A stretch of DNA of 64,000 nt, taken from Alcaligenes faecalis. Lineage in GTDB: Bacteria; Pseudomonadota; Gammaproteobacteria; Burkholderiales; Burkholderiaceae_B. Each line of letters begins with the position of its first letter. The first letter of the stretch is position 1. The translations under genes and the position numbers were made by a program. The notes under the pieces were generated by a model. That model ran no database searches. It was not told where the DNA came from and saw nothing but the letters and a program-made list of their open reading frames with translations. The stretch covers positions 3,375,235 to 3,439,234 of the forward strand of contig NZ_CP031012.1 of assembly GCF_009497775.1 (NCBI RefSeq), read 5' to 3'. Shown in pieces: positions 35,622-46,268 of the stretch.

Positions 35622-36770
35622 TTATTCCGAGTCCGGCGGATAAGCCCCACCTACCGCTCGCAGCAAGGCTTCCCAATGATCGCGTTGGCGTGCCAGGACG
35701 CGCAGATCAGCACCTAGCAAGCGAACATCGGTAAACTCAAAGGGCTCTACATCGTCCAGCCCGGCCAGCTCGGTAATATCGGCCACGCCTCGTCCCTGCC
35801 CCAGAATCTTGGGGGCCAGGTACATCAGCAATTGGTCAACGACACCAGCATCGATCAAAGCGCCAGAAAGACGGGCACCGGCTTCTGCGTGGACTTCATT
35901 GATCTGTTGATCGGTCATCCAGTCCAGAACGGCGCGCACATCCACCTGGCCTTCGTGTAAGGGCATGGGAATGACCTGCGCATTACGATCTGCCAGTTCG
36001 GCCTCGCGCTCGGGATCACGGCGGTGGCTGAATACCCAGCATGGCGTGCCATCCAGCAAGGCGGCTTTCGGGTCCATGCGTAAATGCGTGTCCAGCACTG
36101 CCTTGATCGGGGGGCGAGGTGTGGAAACCGCCCGCACGTTCATTAGCGGGTTATCCGCGTGCACGGTTCCGATGCCAGTCAGCACAACGCAGCTGCGAGC
36201 GCGCCAGTGGTGGCCATCGTCACGGGCCTGCGGTCCGGTAATCCATTGCGAGCGGCCATCCGGCAAGGCACTGCGGCCATCCAGCGAGGCCGCCATTTTC
36301 ATCCACAACCAAGGGCGCCCACGTGTCATGCGGGCAAAGAAACCCGCATTGATCGCCAACGCCTGCTCCACGCACAAGGGGCCATCTACGGTGATACCCG
36401 CCTGACGCAGGCGTGAAACACCGTTGCCAGCCACCAGAGGATTCGGGTCGTACATGGAAAAGACGACTCGCCCGGCGCCTGCTTTGACCAGCGCATCGGC
36501 ACAAGGAGGCGTGCGGCCATGGTGACTGCAAGGTTCCAGGGTGACGTAGAAGGTAGCACCGGCCACGTTGACGCCGCGCTCCTTGGCTTGGCGCAAGGCC
36601 ATTACTTCTGCGTGAGGACCACCCGCTTGCTGCGTCGAACCCGAAGCCAGCAATTGGCCATCGCGCACAATCAGGCAGGCAACTCGTGGATTGGGGGCAC
36701 TGATATAAAGGGATTTCTCGGCCAGCTCCAGGGCTTGCCGCATCCAGATGACGTCTTCTTGCTCGACCAT
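35622..36770 (-). CDS. ribD: Bifunctional riboflavin-pathway deaminase/reductase
   Basis: 382 residues. The N-terminal deaminase has the zinc motif GGPHAEVMAL and PCSHHGRTPPC (about 45-90). The C-terminal reductase (about 150-370) has ASLDGRSALPDGRSQWITG and HAEAGARLSGALI. It deaminates then reduces the pyrimidine intermediate from GTP in riboflavin synthesis, in the cytoplasm. It begins 5 bp after nrdR, so nrdR and ribD are co-transcribed, a common proteobacterial order. Confidence 0.96.
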   Translation of the reverse strand: MVEQEDVIWMRQALELAEKSLYISAPNPRVACLIVRDGQLLASGSTQQAGGPHAEVMALRQAKERGVNVAGATFYVTLEPCSHHGRTPPCADALVKAGAGRVVFSMYDPNPLVAGNGVSRLRQAGITVDGPLCVEQALAINAGFFARMTRGRPWLWMKMAASLDGRSALPDGRSQWITGPQARDDGHHWRARSCVVLTGIGTVHADNPLMNVRAVSTPRPPIKAVLDTHLRMDPKAALLDGTPCWVFSHRRDPEREAELADRNAQVIPMPLHEGQVDVRAVLDWMTDQQINEVHAEAGARLSGALIDAGVVDQLLMYLAPKILGQGRGVADITELAGLDDVEPFEFTDVRLLGADLRVLARQRDHWEALLRAVGGAYPPDSE

Positions 36771-36774
36771 CGCC

Positions 36775-37236
36775 TTAGCCGCGGTCGGGATCGTTCATTT
36801 CGTCGATCGCCTGTACGAACTCGCGGATGTCTTTAAAGCTCTTGTAGACCGAGGCAAAGCGCACATACGCTACCTGGTCCAGCTGCTTGAGCTCGGCCAT
36901 CACCAGCTCGCCTATGGTCTCGGAGGAGACTTCGCGCTCGCCAGTCAGTTGAAGTTTTTCTTCGATGCGCTGCACAGCGGCATCGACCTGAGCCATGGGA
37001 ATGGAACGCTTGCGTAGTGCAACGCCCATGCTCGCCCGCAAACGTGCGGGGTCAAAATCCATACGGGTGCCATTGCGCTTGGCCACAACGGGCAGGCTCA
37101 GTTCAGCACGCTCGTAGGTCGTGAAGCGCCGTTCACAGGCCGAGCATTTACGACGTCGCCGTATGGCGTCGCCTTCTTCGGTGATTCGAGAGTCGATCAC
37201 CTGGGTATCGGCATGGTGGCAGAACGGACACTTCAT
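36775..37236 (-). CDS. nrdR: Transcriptional repressor of ribonucleotide reductase genes
   Basis: 153 residues, the standard length. It has a zinc ribbon with four Cys ([17 protein letters not shown] and [17 protein letters not shown]) followed by the ATP-cone domain ([21 protein letters not shown]). It senses dATP/ATP and represses nrd operons. It lies 36 bp downstream of glyA, in the order glyA-nrdR-ribD. Confidence 0.97.
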   Translation of the reverse strand: MKCPFCHHADTQVIDSRITEEGDAIRRRRKCSACERRFTTYERAELSLPVVAKRNGTRMDFDPARLRASMGVALRKRSIPMAQVDAAVQRIEEKLQLTGEREVSSETIGELVMAELKQLDQVAYVRFASVYKSFKDIREFVQAIDEMNDPDRG

Positions 37237-37272
37237 TCAAGATCGCGGGCCTTGCAGCCCGCTCCGGCTGGA

Positions 37273-38523
37273 TTACTTGGAGGAGTAAACGGGCAACTTG
37301 GCAGTCAGCTCGTGTACACGGCGACGAACGTCCGCCAAAACGGCTTCGTCGTGAGGATTGTCCAGTACATCAGCAATCAGGTGCGCCGTCAATTCCGCTT
37401 CGGCTTCTTTAAAGCCGCGAGTGGTCATGGCAGGAGTACCCAAACGCACGCCGCTGGTGACAAATGGCTTTTCAGGGTCGTTAGGAATGGCGTTCTTGTT
37501 GACCGTGATGTGAGCCTTGCCCAGTGCTTCTTCGGCCACTTTACCGGTGATGCCCTTGGGACGCAGATCCACCAGCATGACGTGGCTTTCGGTGCGACCG
37601 GACACGATGCGCAGACCGCGCTCGACCAGGGTGCGAGCCAGCACGTCAGCGTTTTTCACAACTTGAGCAGCGTAGGTCTTGAATTCAGGAGCCAGGGCTT
37701 CTTTGAATGCAACAGCCTTACCAGCGATCACGTGGATCAGTGGGCCGCCTTGAATGCCGGGGAAAATAGCCGAGTTGATGGCTTTTTCGTGTTCGGCCTT
37801 CATCATGATGACGCCACCACGAGGACCGCGCAGGGACTTGTGAGTCGTGGACGTCACAAAGTCAGCGTGAGGTACGGGGTTGGGGTAGGCACCACCAGCA
37901 ACCAGACCGGCGTAGTGGGCAATGTCCACCATGAACAGGGCGCCGTTTTCATGAGCGATACGAGCCATGCGTTCAAAGTCGATGCGCAGGGCGTAAGCCG
38001 AAGCACCACCCACGATCAGCTTGGGCTTGTGCTCTTTGGCCAGGCGCTCCAGCTCGTCGTAGTCCAGCTCTTCGTTCTCGTCCAGACCGTAGGACACGAA
38101 GTTGTACAGCTTGCCCGATGCGTTCACGGGGGAACCGTGAGTCAAGTGACCGCCTTCAGCCAGGCTCATGCCCAGAACGGTGTCACCGGGTTTGAGCACA
38201 GCCATGTACACGCCCTGGTTGGCTTGCGAACCGGAGTTGGGCTGCACGTTGGCGGCTTCAGCGCCGAACAGCTCTTTCAGGCGGTCAATAGCCAATTGCT
38301 CGACCACGTCCACGAACTCGCAACCGCCGTAGTAGCGCTTGCCAGGATAACCTTCCGCGTATTTGTTGGTCAGTTGTGTGCCCTGGGCCTGCATCACGGC
38401 GGGGCTGGTGTAGTTTTCCGAGGCGATCAGCTCGATGTGCTGCTCCTGGCGCACATCTTCGCTTTGAATCGCAGCCCAAAGATCGGGGTCAACTTTGTCA
38501 AGAGTCGCAGAACGGTCAAACAT
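37273..38523 (-). CDS. glyA: Serine hydroxymethyltransferase
   Basis: 416 residues, family length. [20 protein letters not shown] and the PLP-lysine motif [13 protein letters not shown] (Lys near 230) are present. It interconverts serine and glycine with tetrahydrofolate, supplying one-carbon units. AGGAACC precedes ATG 38523. The 183-bp upstream gap holds a hairpin but no glycine-riboswitch architecture that I can see. Confidence 0.98.
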   Translation of the reverse strand: MFDRSATLDKVDPDLWAAIQSEDVRQEQHIELIASENYTSPAVMQAQGTQLTNKYAEGYPGKRYYGGCEFVDVVEQLAIDRLKELFGAEAANVQPNSGSQANQGVYMAVLKPGDTVLGMSLAEGGHLTHGSPVNASGKLYNFVSYGLDENEELDYDELERLAKEHKPKLIVGGASAYALRIDFERMARIAHENGALFMVDIAHYAGLVAGGAYPNPVPHADFVTSTTHKSLRGPRGGVIMMKAEHEKAINSAIFPGIQGGPLIHVIAGKAVAFKEALAPEFKTYAAQVVKNADVLARTLVERGLRIVSGRTESHVMLVDLRPKGITGKVAEEALGKAHITVNKNAIPNDPEKPFVTSGVRLGTPAMTTRGFKEAEAELTAHLIADVLDNPHDEAVLADVRRRVHELTAKLPVYSSK

Positions 38524-38590
38524 GAGGGTTCCTAAGGATAAAGTGGTAGCAAACTAAGAAAGCAACATTTTAGCGCGGAAGCGCATCAAA

Positions 38591-38615
38591 CCACCGAGAC
38601 AAACGTCTCCGGTGG
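38591..38615. terminator. Hairpin in the ybhB-type gene / glyA gap
   Basis: A stem CCACC-G-GAGAC pairing with GTCTC-GGTGG (one bulge), loop AAAC. It lies after the upstream gene's stop and before glyA on the same strand. The trailing U run is short, so it may be a weak terminator or a leader stem of glyA. Confidence 0.45.
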
Positions 38616-38706
38616 CAGAAACCCCAAAAAATGTGGAAATAAGTAAGGCGGCGGCAGGCGGACTCAAGAGAATATGAAAAAAACTCAAACAGTCCGCCCT
38701 GGGGAA

Positions 38707-39342
38707 TCAGGATTGCTGGATCAAACGGGGATTCAGGGTGTACATGCCGGTCAGGGATGCACGACCCAGAATATGACCTTCCATGGCGCGCAACACGTCC
38801 TGGCCATTGAAGCGACCTTCCAAAGGCAGCTCGGCAATATCCAGGGCATAGACCGTAAAGACATAGCGGTGCGGCAAGGCATCGTTCCACGGAGGGCACG
38901 GGCCGTCGTAGCCGAAGTAATCACCGTTCATGTCGCGGTCGCTGGCAAACCAGTTGGTATAGTCGTTCACGCCCTGGCGCGTATCGTCCAGAGCCAGTGG
39001 ACCGGCTTTACCGCGTGGCGTGATGCCCTTGGAATAAGAGCCCTCTGCCAGGCTACGCAGCTCGGGCGAGACGTTAATCAAGACCCAATGGAAGAAATCC
39101 ACCCGTGGCAAATCCGCCGGTACCTCGCGCCCATCCTGGTTCACATCGTCCGGTTTACTGGGGACATCGGGGTCGTGGCAAATAACCACAAAGGATTGGG
39201 TCTGCTCGGGAACATCGGACCATTCCAGATGCGGATTGGCGTTACCGGCCAAGGCGACTCTCGATTGCGCGTCGTAACGGCAAAATGCCAGACGCTCGGG
39301 AATCACGCTCTGATCTTGAAAAGAATCACTACGCAGTTTCAT
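38707..39342 (-). CDS. YbhB/YbcL (PEBP, Raf-kinase-inhibitor-like) family protein
   Basis: 211 residues from ATG 39342 with GGAGGT ahead. NPHLEWSDVPEQTQSFVVICHDPDVPSKPDD and the YFGYDGPCPPWNDALPHRYVFTVYALD block match the bacterial PEBP fold with its anion-binding pocket (the HR of PHRY and DPD). The function in bacteria is poorly known; ligand binding is assumed. The protein is longer than the 158-183 residues of YbhB/YbcL. It lies between tyrS and glyA. Confidence 0.9.
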   Translation of the reverse strand: MKLRSDSFQDQSVIPERLAFCRYDAQSRVALAGNANPHLEWSDVPEQTQSFVVICHDPDVPSKPDDVNQDGREVPADLPRVDFFHWVLINVSPELRSLAEGSYSKGITPRGKAGPLALDDTRQGVNDYTNWFASDRDMNGDYFGYDGPCPPWNDALPHRYVFTVYALDIAELPLEGRFNGQDVLRAMEGHILGRASLTGMYTLNPRLIQQS

Positions 39343-39361
39343 TGCAGACCTCCACAATCAA

Positions 39362-40588
39362 TCAGCCGGTCAAAGTGACGCGCGCAAACTTGCGCTTGCC
39401 CACTTGCAGCACATAGCTGCCCGGCTCCAGTTGCAAACCTTTATCGTCCACACGTTCGCCGTTGATGCGCACTCCGCCCTGCTCCACGTTGCGCTGGGCT
39501 TCGCTGCCCGAAGCAACCAGACCTGCTTCGCGCAAGACGCGCAGCAAGGCCAGTTCGCCCGCCACGGTGACCTCGGGCATGTCCTCGGGCATTTCGCCAC
39601 GACGGAAACGGGCATCGAACGTTTCCAGTGCCTGCGCGGCGGCCTGGGCGTTATGGAAACGTGTGACGATTTCCTGTGCCAACTCCACTTTCACTTCACG
39701 TGGGTTACGACCTTCCTCAATCTGCTTTTGCAGACCGGCGATGTCTTCCAGGCTACGGAAAGACAGCAGCTCGAAGTAACGCCACATCAAGGTATCGGAG
39801 ATGGACATCAACTTGCCGAACATGGAGTCCGGCGTTTCACTGATACCAATGTAATTGCCTTTGGATTTGGACATTTTTTCTACGCCGTCCAAACCCACCA
39901 GCAATGGCATGGTCAAAATGCATTGCTGTTCCTGACCATATTCTTTTTGCAATTCACGACCCACCAGCAAATTGAATTTCTGGTCGGTACCGCCCAATTC
40001 CACGTCCGCTTTCAATTGAACCGAATCGTAGCCTTGCAGCAAGGGGTACAGAAATTCGTGAATCGAAATAGGCTGATTGCCTTTAAAGCGTTTGGTGAAA
40101 TCATCACGCTCCATCATGCGGGCCACGGTGTAACGCGAAGCCAGCTGAATCATGCCGCGCGAACCGAGCTTGTCGCACCATTCCGAGTTGTAGCGAACTT
40201 CGGTACGGGCCGGGTCCAGAACCAGCGCAGCCTGATCGTAGTAGGTCTTGGCGTTGGCAATGACCTGCTCGGGCGTCAAGGGCGGACGAGTCGTGTTGCG
40301 GCCGCTGGGATCACCAATGGTCGAGGTGAAGTCGCCAATCAAAAAGATGACGGTATGCCCCAGATCCTGCAGCTGGCGCATCTTGTTGAGCACCACTGTG
40401 TGCCCCAGGTGAATGTCGGGAGCCGTAGGGTCCAGACCCAGCTTGATCCGCAGCGGCTGTCCTGTTGCATGGCTGCGCGCCAGTTTGCGGGCAAACTCGG
40501 ATTCGACGAGCAATTCGTCGCAGCCGCGTTTGACGATGGCTAAATCAGCCAGGACTTCTGGAGAAAGGGGCTCTGAGGGGGATGACAT
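39362..40588 (-). CDS. tyrS: Tyrosyl-tRNA synthetase
   Basis: 408 residues of the TyrRS-Z-like class I type. HLGHT (HIGH-type) sits in the Rossmann domain and [11 protein letters not shown] is the second class I motif. An S4-like RNA-binding domain closes the protein ([34 protein letters not shown]). It charges tRNA-Tyr. It is divergent from the M23 peptidase gene. Confidence 0.97.
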   Translation of the reverse strand: MSSPSEPLSPEVLADLAIVKRGCDELLVESEFARKLARSHATGQPLRIKLGLDPTAPDIHLGHTVVLNKMRQLQDLGHTVIFLIGDFTSTIGDPSGRNTTRPPLTPEQVIANAKTYYDQAALVLDPARTEVRYNSEWCDKLGSRGMIQLASRYTVARMMERDDFTKRFKGNQPISIHEFLYPLLQGYDSVQLKADVELGGTDQKFNLLVGRELQKEYGQEQQCILTMPLLVGLDGVEKMSKSKGNYIGISETPDSMFGKLMSISDTLMWRYFELLSFRSLEDIAGLQKQIEEGRNPREVKVELAQEIVTRFHNAQAAAQALETFDARFRRGEMPEDMPEVTVAGELALLRVLREAGLVASGSEAQRNVEQGGVRINGERVDDKGLQLEPGSYVLQVGKRKFARVTLTG

Positions 40589-40830
40589 AACAAATCTGGT
40601 GACAAACTAATGAGTAAAAATGCTCGAAAAATTAAGCCTAATGCGCTAGGATAGCCTGCTATTGCGAGACGTGCTTAAGAATTGAGCAAGGTTTCGTAAA
40701 CCAAATTATTTTATCATTCCCGCGCAGGTCAGATTGCCAGGGCTGGAATGTTCTGTCCGCCCAGTACAACTGACCTCCGCCTGCCAGCCGGGTGGACGGT
40801 GAACCGTACGTCCAACAAGGTTCTGGTTTT

Positions 40831-42198
40831 ATGTTCAGCAAAGGGAAACGCTCCTCCTCCCACCTCGACATCCACCAGCCTCGGTCCGCCCGAGCCCTTT
40901 TTATCCGCGCCGGTCTGATCACGCTTGCCCTTGGCTCCTTTGTAGCCGCCGGTGCACTTGCCGTGGTCATGCCCAGCAGCCCGGAACCCCAGATTTACCA
41001 AGCCCGCACCGCCTTGACCCTGCCTTCGGACCTGACCGTACTGCAGGCCCAGGATCAGCAAGCCTACATTACTGAAACCCGCATCCGCCGTGGCGACACC
41101 TTGTCCGCCCTGCTCCAGCGCATGGAAGTCAGTGAAGAGGGCCTGCTGCAATTTCTGACGCATGACAAGAAAGCGCGCTCCATCTACAAGCTTTACCCTG
41201 GCCGCACCGTACAAGCCGCATTGGATGCCAATGGCAATTTGCAATGGCTGCGCTACCGTCACACGCCCTACTCCGACCAATCCGGCCAAGGTCTGGCCAG
41301 TTGGCTGGAAGTCCGCCCGGACGGCAAGGATGGCTTTATCGCCCAGGAACAAACCGACCTGACCCAGACCCGAGTGCGTGTGGCTCAAGCCACCATCAAC
41401 AGCTCGCTGTTTGGCGCCAGTGATCAGGCCGGCATCCCCGACAACATCACCCTGCAAATGGCGGATGTGATGGGCAGCAAGATCGACTTCCTGAAAGACC
41501 TGCGCAAAGGCGACAGCTTCCGCGTGGTCTACGAGTCCTACGGCCATGAAGGCCAGGACGTGGGTTCGGGCCGCTTGCTGGCCGTAGAGTTCATCAATCA
41601 GGGCAAAACCCATGAAGCCGCCTGGTTCCAGCCTGGCAATGGCTCCGGCGGTTACTACGACTTCAGCGGCCAAAGCCTGAAAGGCGCGTTCCTGCGCACC
41701 GCCCTGAAGTTCACCCGTATCAGCTCCACCTTTGGCGGTCGCCGCCATCCGGTGCATGGCGGCTGGCGTGACCACAAGGGCGTGGACTATGCCGCCCCGG
41801 CAGGCACCCCCATCCATGCCACCGCAGACGGCGTCGTTGAATTCGTAGGCCGCCAGAACGGTTACGGCAACACCATCATCCTCAAGCACCATGGCGAATT
41901 CACCACGCTGTACGCTCACCAGAGCCGCTTTGCAGAAGGTCTGCGCAAGGGTGATCGCGTCGAGCAAGGTCAACTGATTGGTTATGTCGGCTCGACCGGC
42001 TGGGCAACAGGCCCGCACCTGCACTACGAATTCCGTATTGCACAAAAAGCGATTGATCCGCTGTCCGTAGACCTGCCCGTGGCACGTGTGCTGGATGCTC
42101 CGCAACGCAAGCAGTTCCAGCAAACACTGGCTTCCTACCAGAACAGCTTTGCCCTGCTGCATACAGGCGACGAGCCTGTAGAGCTGGCCAGCCGCTAA
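40831..42198 (+). CDS. M23-family murein endopeptidase, membrane-anchored (MepM-like)
   Basis: 455 residues from ATG 40831. An N-terminal membrane segment (AGLITLALGSFVAAGALAVVM) is followed by an OapA/LysM-like region (RIRRGDTLSALLQRMEV) and a C-terminal LytM domain: GGRRHPVHGGWRDHKGVDYAAPAG supplies HxxxxxxxD and GPHLHYEF the HxH zinc ligands. It probably cleaves peptidoglycan cross-links during growth. It begins 242 bp from tyrS and is followed 5 bp later by anmK, so wall turnover and muropeptide recycling genes are joined. Confidence 0.92.
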   Translation: MFSKGKRSSSHLDIHQPRSARALFIRAGLITLALGSFVAAGALAVVMPSSPEPQIYQARTALTLPSDLTVLQAQDQQAYITETRIRRGDTLSALLQRMEVSEEGLLQFLTHDKKARSIYKLYPGRTVQAALDANGNLQWLRYRHTPYSDQSGQGLASWLEVRPDGKDGFIAQEQTDLTQTRVRVAQATINSSLFGASDQAGIPDNITLQMADVMGSKIDFLKDLRKGDSFRVVYESYGHEGQDVGSGRLLAVEFINQGKTHEAAWFQPGNGSGGYYDFSGQSLKGAFLRTALKFTRISSTFGGRRHPVHGGWRDHKGVDYAAPAGTPIHATADGVVEFVGRQNGYGNTIILKHHGEFTTLYAHQSRFAEGLRKGDRVEQGQLIGYVGSTGWATGPHLHYEFRIAQKAIDPLSVDLPVARVLDAPQRKQFQQTLASYQNSFALLHTGDEPVELASR

Positions 42199-42203
42199 GG
42201 CCT

Positions 42204-43301
42204 ATGCAAGCCCCCCTGTTTATCGGACTGATGTCTGGTACCAGCATGGACGGCGTGGATGCCGTGCTGGCATCCTTCGGCCCACAGGGGGCACAGATAC
42301 ACCAAACCCACAGCCTGCCCATGCCAGCTGCTCTGCGAGACGAGCTGCTGGCTTTGCAGCATCCGGGGCACGATGAACTGGCCCGCGCCAGTATCGCCGC
42401 CCTGCAGCTGACCGAACTCTACGCCCAGGCCTGCCTGCCCTGGACTCAAGGCTTGGAAAAAAATCTGATCCGGGCGATTGGCGTACACGGCCAGACTATC
42501 CGCCATGCGCCTGACCAAGGCTATACCCTGCAACTGAATGCCCCTGCCCTGCTGGCCGAGCGCTGCGGGGTGGATGTGATTGCGGATTTCCGCAGCCGGG
42601 ATATCGCAGCGGGTGGCCAAGGCGCGCCTTTGGTGCCCATTGTTCATGAGGCACTTTTCCGTCACGAGCACGGACGCGTTATTCTGAACTTGGGCGGGAT
42701 TGCGAATATCTCCCTGCTGCTGCCTAGACGTGATGTATTCGGCTTCGATACCGGCCCGGCGAATATGCTGCTGGATGCCTGGGTGAGCAAACATCAAGGC
42801 CAGTCCTACGATAAAGATGGGCAGTGGGCCAATAGTGCCGCCTCTGACCCCGACCTGCTTGCCAGCCTGTTAAGCGAACCCTGGTTTGCTCTGCCCGCGC
42901 CTAAATCCACGGGCCGTGATCTGTTCAATTTAGGGTGGTTACAGGAGCATCTGGATCGTGTTGATCCGAAAGGCGAGCTTCAGCCTGCTGCTGTGCAATC
43001 GACTCTAATGGATCTGACCGTACACAGCGTTGCACAGGCTATCCGGCCTTACGCAGATCAGATTCAGGAGTTGATTGTGTGTGGCGGTGGCGCTGCCAAT
43101 CTCGCCATGCTGAAACGCTTGGGCGACTTGGCGCCGATGCCTATCCGCTCCAGCGCCGAGCTGGGCATGGATCCACAATCCATCGAAGCTCTGGCCTTTG
43201 CCTGGCTAGCCTACGCGCATATCGAACGCATTCCTGCTGGGCTGCCTGCTGTGACAGGCGCACGACGCGCTACGGTTCTGGGTGCTTGTTATCCGGCTTG
43301 A
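42204..43301 (+). CDS. anmK: Anhydro-N-acetylmuramic acid kinase
   Basis: 365 residues. FIGLMSGTSMDGVDAVLASF is the N-terminal signature, GVHGQTIRHAP and VILNLGGIANISLL follow, and VCGGGAANLAMLKRL lies near the end. It opens the 1,6-anhydro ring of anhMurNAc and phosphorylates it, recycling wall sugars in the cytoplasm. It is 5 bp downstream of the endopeptidase and is followed by a strong terminator. Confidence 0.97.
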   Translation: MQAPLFIGLMSGTSMDGVDAVLASFGPQGAQIHQTHSLPMPAALRDELLALQHPGHDELARASIAALQLTELYAQACLPWTQGLEKNLIRAIGVHGQTIRHAPDQGYTLQLNAPALLAERCGVDVIADFRSRDIAAGGQGAPLVPIVHEALFRHEHGRVILNLGGIANISLLLPRRDVFGFDTGPANMLLDAWVSKHQGQSYDKDGQWANSAASDPDLLASLLSEPWFALPAPKSTGRDLFNLGWLQEHLDRVDPKGELQPAAVQSTLMDLTVHSVAQAIRPYADQIQELIVCGGGAANLAMLKRLGDLAPMPIRSSAELGMDPQSIEALAFAWLAYAHIERIPAGLPAVTGARRATVLGACYPA

Positions 43302-43325
43302 TAGCTGTCTTAACAACTCATAAAC

Positions 43326-43366
43326 AAAACACCCCAGCCTCTGGATTCAGAGTCTGGGGTGTTTTT
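43326..43366 (+). terminator. Intrinsic terminator after anmK
   Basis: An AACACCCCAG / CTGGGGTGTT outer stem with an inner CTCTG/CAGAG pair around a GATT loop (one internal mismatch), then T5. A run of A on the other side makes it usable for erpA too. Confidence 0.9.
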
Positions 43367-43420
43367 GTACAAACCTGCCAAAGCCATCAGCGCTGAACTA
43401 TCAGCGCTGACGCCACCTTC

Positions 43421-43789
43421 TTACATCGTGAAGGAAGAGCCGCAACCGCAGGTAGTCGTCGCATTCGGATTACGGATAACGAACTGAGCACCGTCCAGAT
43501 CGTCTTTGTAATCAATCTCTGCGCCCACCAGGTATTGGAAGCTCATGGCATCAACCAGCAGTTGCACGCCGTCTTTATCAATGATGGTGTCGTCGTCGTT
43601 AACCAGTTCGTCAAAAGTGAAGCCGTACTGGAAGCCGGAACAGCCGCCACCTTGCACGAAGACACGCAGCTTCAGTTCGGGGCTGCCTTCTTCAATCAGG
43701 AGCTCACGGACCTTCTCAACCGCTGAATCAGTAAAGATCAGTGGGGAAGGAGGGGCTTGCAGATCAACGGATTCGGTAAGAGTGCTCAT
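43421..43789 (-). CDS. erpA: Iron-sulfur cluster insertion protein
   Basis: 122 residues from ATG 43789 (AGGAGA upstream). The A-type carrier cysteines are present in [13 protein letters not shown] and the C-terminal [10 protein letters not shown]. It delivers Fe-S clusters to apoproteins such as IspG/IspH. The longer frame to 43846 is not supported. It is 81 bp downstream of the coiled-coil gene. Confidence 0.96.
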   Translation of the reverse strand: MSTLTESVDLQAPPSPLIFTDSAVEKVRELLIEEGSPELKLRVFVQGGGCSGFQYGFTFDELVNDDDTIIDKDGVQLLVDAMSFQYLVGAEIDYKDDLDGAQFVIRNPNATTTCGCGSSFTM

Positions 43790-43869
43790 GTGGTTCTCCT
43801 GCCGGCCCCCGCCGGCATGAATAATTATCATGTGATCGCCTTGCACATGACCACCCGCGGGTAAGGTGA

Positions 43870-44607
43870 TTAGTCTGGCTGGGCGATTTTTTCCTGGCGA
43901 GAGGCGCGGATAACGCTTCCTTCCAGGACGTTCAGCGTCAAGGCGGTGGGTTCAAAACCTGGCGGCAAAGCCAGCCAACCCATGGCGCGCTGAAACTGGT
44001 TGAAGTTTAAAACCAAAGGATCGATCTGTTCTACAGACGACTCTGCCAGTACCGAGTCCGGCCCGGAACTGGGTGATAGATCGATTTTAACGTTTTTTCC
44101 GTCTTGTCGCCCAGTCAGCTGAAACTGGAGGCGGCCGGAAAAAGCCTTTCCTTCTGGGGCGTTACGTTGCAGCAGCACCTTGTACTCCAGCAAATCGCCC
44201 CTTTTTGCAACGTCCAGGGCTCGGACAGTAACGGAACCACTGGGGCCGGGCGGGAGCAACTGCTCGTAAAAGGCCAACTGTTCACGTGTCTGCGCCAGTT
44301 CGGTCTGAGTAGACGCCAAGGACTTTTCCAAGCCCTTGCGTGTACTCTCTTCCAGAACCAGTTGCCCACGCAGCCCTTCAAACTCGCTTTGGATCTGTTG
44401 CAAGGATTGCTGACTACGCGCCAGATTCTGCATGGCCAGCTGTATTTGTTCTGACTGATCGGCGGGTTGAGTCAGGCTGCGGTAAAGCCACAGGCCCCCG
44501 CCACCCAACAGCACTCCCAGCAATACGGCCAGCCCAATCGTAGTCGCCCCGCCCCGCGAACGGGAAGGAGCGACAGTAGAAGAATTGGTTTGCGGTGATT
44601 CAGCCAT
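43870..44607 (-). CDS. Single-span membrane protein with coiled coil, unknown function
   Basis: 245 residues from ATG 44607. One membrane helix lies near residues 23-42 ([21 protein letters not shown]), then a heptad-like coiled coil at about 50-115 ([20 protein letters not shown] through [17 protein letters not shown]), then a beta-rich domain ([22 protein letters not shown]). It may belong to a DUF6776-type family, but I am not certain. It lies between argC and erpA; a role in envelope organisation is a guess. Confidence 0.75.
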   Translation of the reverse strand: MAESPQTNSSTVAPSRSRGGATTIGLAVLLGVLLGGGGLWLYRSLTQPADQSEQIQLAMQNLARSQQSLQQIQSEFEGLRGQLVLEESTRKGLEKSLASTQTELAQTREQLAFYEQLLPPGPSGSVTVRALDVAKRGDLLEYKVLLQRNAPEGKAFSGRLQFQLTGRQDGKNVKIDLSPSSGPDSVLAESSVEQIDPLVLNFNQFQRAMGWLALPPGFEPTALTLNVLEGSVIRASRQEKIAQPD

Positions 44608-44642
44608 AAACATTTGACCTGTTCACCAAGGCCAAGTTCCCT

Positions 44643-45707
44643 TTAAGGCAAAATTGCAACGTGATTCAAGCCGGTTTGTTCTGGCAGACCGAACAAGATG
44701 TTCATATTCTGCACAGCCTGACCCGAAGCGCCCTTAACCAGGTTGTCCTGCACCACCAGAATGATCAGCTGATCGCCATTGCCGGGACGCTGCACGGAAA
44801 TACGCAGCTGATTGGAAGCGCGCACCGAGCGGGTTTCTGGCAAGGTACCGGCAGGCAGCACGTCCACAAAGGTTTCCTGGGCGTAACGCTGCTCGTACAA
44901 GGCCTGGAAGTCCGTATCCATGGCTTCGGGCTTGATGCGTGCGTAGATCGTGGAGAACATGCCGCGAATCATGGGCACCAGGTGGGGCACAAAGGTCAAA
45001 CCGACCGGGCCACCGGCCAAGCGCTGCAACTGCTCCACAATTTCCGGATGGTGACGGTGACCCGACACGCCGTAGGCCTTGAAGTTGTCGCTGGCCTCGG
45101 CAAACAGATTGGGAACCGAAGCCCCTTTACCAGCACCGGACACACCGGATTTGCAGTCTGCAATCAGATGCTGGGTATCAACCAGCGCCTTGCCGCCTTC
45201 CAGCAAGGGAGCCAGGCCCAGCAGGACGGTGGTGGGGTAGCAACCAGGGTTACCAATTACCTTGGCTTGGGCAATCTTGTCGCGCAGCAGCTCTGGCAGG
45301 CCATAAGCGGATTGGCTCAGGATGTCCGGGCAAGTGTGCTCCATCTTGTACCACTTCTGGAACACGTCCGTATCTTGCAGGCGGAAGTCTGCGGCCAGGT
45401 CAATAACGCGCACGCCCGCTTCCAGCAGACGTTCGACCTGACTCATGGCCACACCATGCGGAGTGGCAAAGAACACCACGTCGCACTGCTCCAGATTGGC
45501 GTTTTCAGGGGTAGAGAATTTCAGATCCACATGGCCACGCAAGTTCGGATACATATCCGAGACAGGCACACCATCCTCTTTACGCGAGGTAATGGCGACC
45601 AGTTCTACCTGGGGGTGCTGACTTAACAGACGCAGCAACTCGACCCCGGTGTAACCTGTACCGCCGACAATCCCTACCTTGATCCGGGTATCGCTATGTG
45701 TAGCCAT
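44643..45707 (-). CDS. argC: N-acetyl-gamma-glutamyl-phosphate reductase
   Basis: 354 residues from ATG 45707 (AGGAAAG upstream). [20 protein letters not shown] is the NADP fold and [12 protein letters not shown] carries the catalytic Cys near 155; GHRHHPEI carries conserved His residues. It is the third step of arginine synthesis. The rpsI terminator separates it from the ribosomal genes. Confidence 0.97.
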   Translation of the reverse strand: MATHSDTRIKVGIVGGTGYTGVELLRLLSQHPQVELVAITSRKEDGVPVSDMYPNLRGHVDLKFSTPENANLEQCDVVFFATPHGVAMSQVERLLEAGVRVIDLAADFRLQDTDVFQKWYKMEHTCPDILSQSAYGLPELLRDKIAQAKVIGNPGCYPTTVLLGLAPLLEGGKALVDTQHLIADCKSGVSGAGKGASVPNLFAEASDNFKAYGVSGHRHHPEIVEQLQRLAGGPVGLTFVPHLVPMIRGMFSTIYARIKPEAMDTDFQALYEQRYAQETFVDVLPAGTLPETRSVRASNQLRISVQRPGNGDQLIILVVQDNLVKGASGQAVQNMNILFGLPEQTGLNHVAILP

Positions 45708-45810
45708 GAACTTTCCTGAAAGAGAGACAAGCAAAAATTCTATCTTAACGTAGTCCTGCCTGTTCTCAAGCACCAGACCGGGCAAAGCAGGACAAATGTA
45801 GCCAGCAAAC

Positions 45811-45838
45811 AAAAACCCCGGACAGGTCCGGGGTTTTT
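45811..45838 (-). terminator. Terminator after rpsI
   Basis: A perfect 13-bp stem AAAAACCCCGGAC / GTCCGGGGTTTTT with a 2-base loop in this reading, or a shorter stem with a larger loop. It ends the rplM-rpsI transcript on the minus strand. Confidence 0.9.
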
Positions 45839-45866
45839 GAGCACCATAAACAGGTCGCGAGGCGAA

Positions 45867-46259
45867 TTAACGCTTGCTGAACTGTTTGCGGCGACGTGCT
45901 TTGTGCAGACCGACTTTCTTACGCTCAACCTCGCGAGCGTCACGAGTCACCAAGCCAGCTTGTTTCAGTTCTGTCTTCAGTGTTGCGTCGTAGTCGATCA
46001 GAGCGCGGGTGATGCCGTGACGGGCAGCACCGGCTTGGCCGCTTTCGCCGCCGCCATGCACGTTGATCTTGATGTCGAACGATTCAACATGGTTGGTCAG
46101 CACCAGAGGCTGACGCACAATCATGCGACCCGTTTCACGAGCGAAGTATTCGTCAACAGGCTTGCCGTTGACTACGATTTGGCCCGTACCCTTCTTGATG
46201 AAGACACGAGCGACGGAGGTCTTGCGACGGCCCGTACCGTAATTCCAGTTACCGATCAT
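45867..46259 (-). CDS. rpsI: Ribosomal protein uS9
   Basis: 130 residues. [23 protein letters not shown] opens the family, [20 protein letters not shown] is the core, and the basic tail [16 protein letters not shown] reaches the ribosomal P site. It lies 9 bp after rplM, the conserved pair. Confidence 0.99.
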   Translation of the reverse strand: MIGNWNYGTGRRKTSVARVFIKKGTGQIVVNGKPVDEYFARETGRMIVRQPLVLTNHVESFDIKINVHGGGESGQAGAARHGITRALIDYDATLKTELKQAGLVTRDAREVERKKVGLHKARRRKQFSKR

Positions 46260-46268
46260 GACCTATCC

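Noticed and set aside
37213..38535. 440-codon plus-strand frame over glyA
   Set aside because: Antisense to glyA; the glyA protein is complete and canonical, so this is a shadow frame.
38524..38706. Possible glycine riboswitch before glyA
   Set aside because: Only one bulged hairpin is visible; the paired aptamer architecture is absent.
40589..40830. T-box or other aminoacyl-tRNA-responsive leader before tyrS
   Set aside because: No T-box sequence or specifier loop is seen, and such leaders are not expected in this group.
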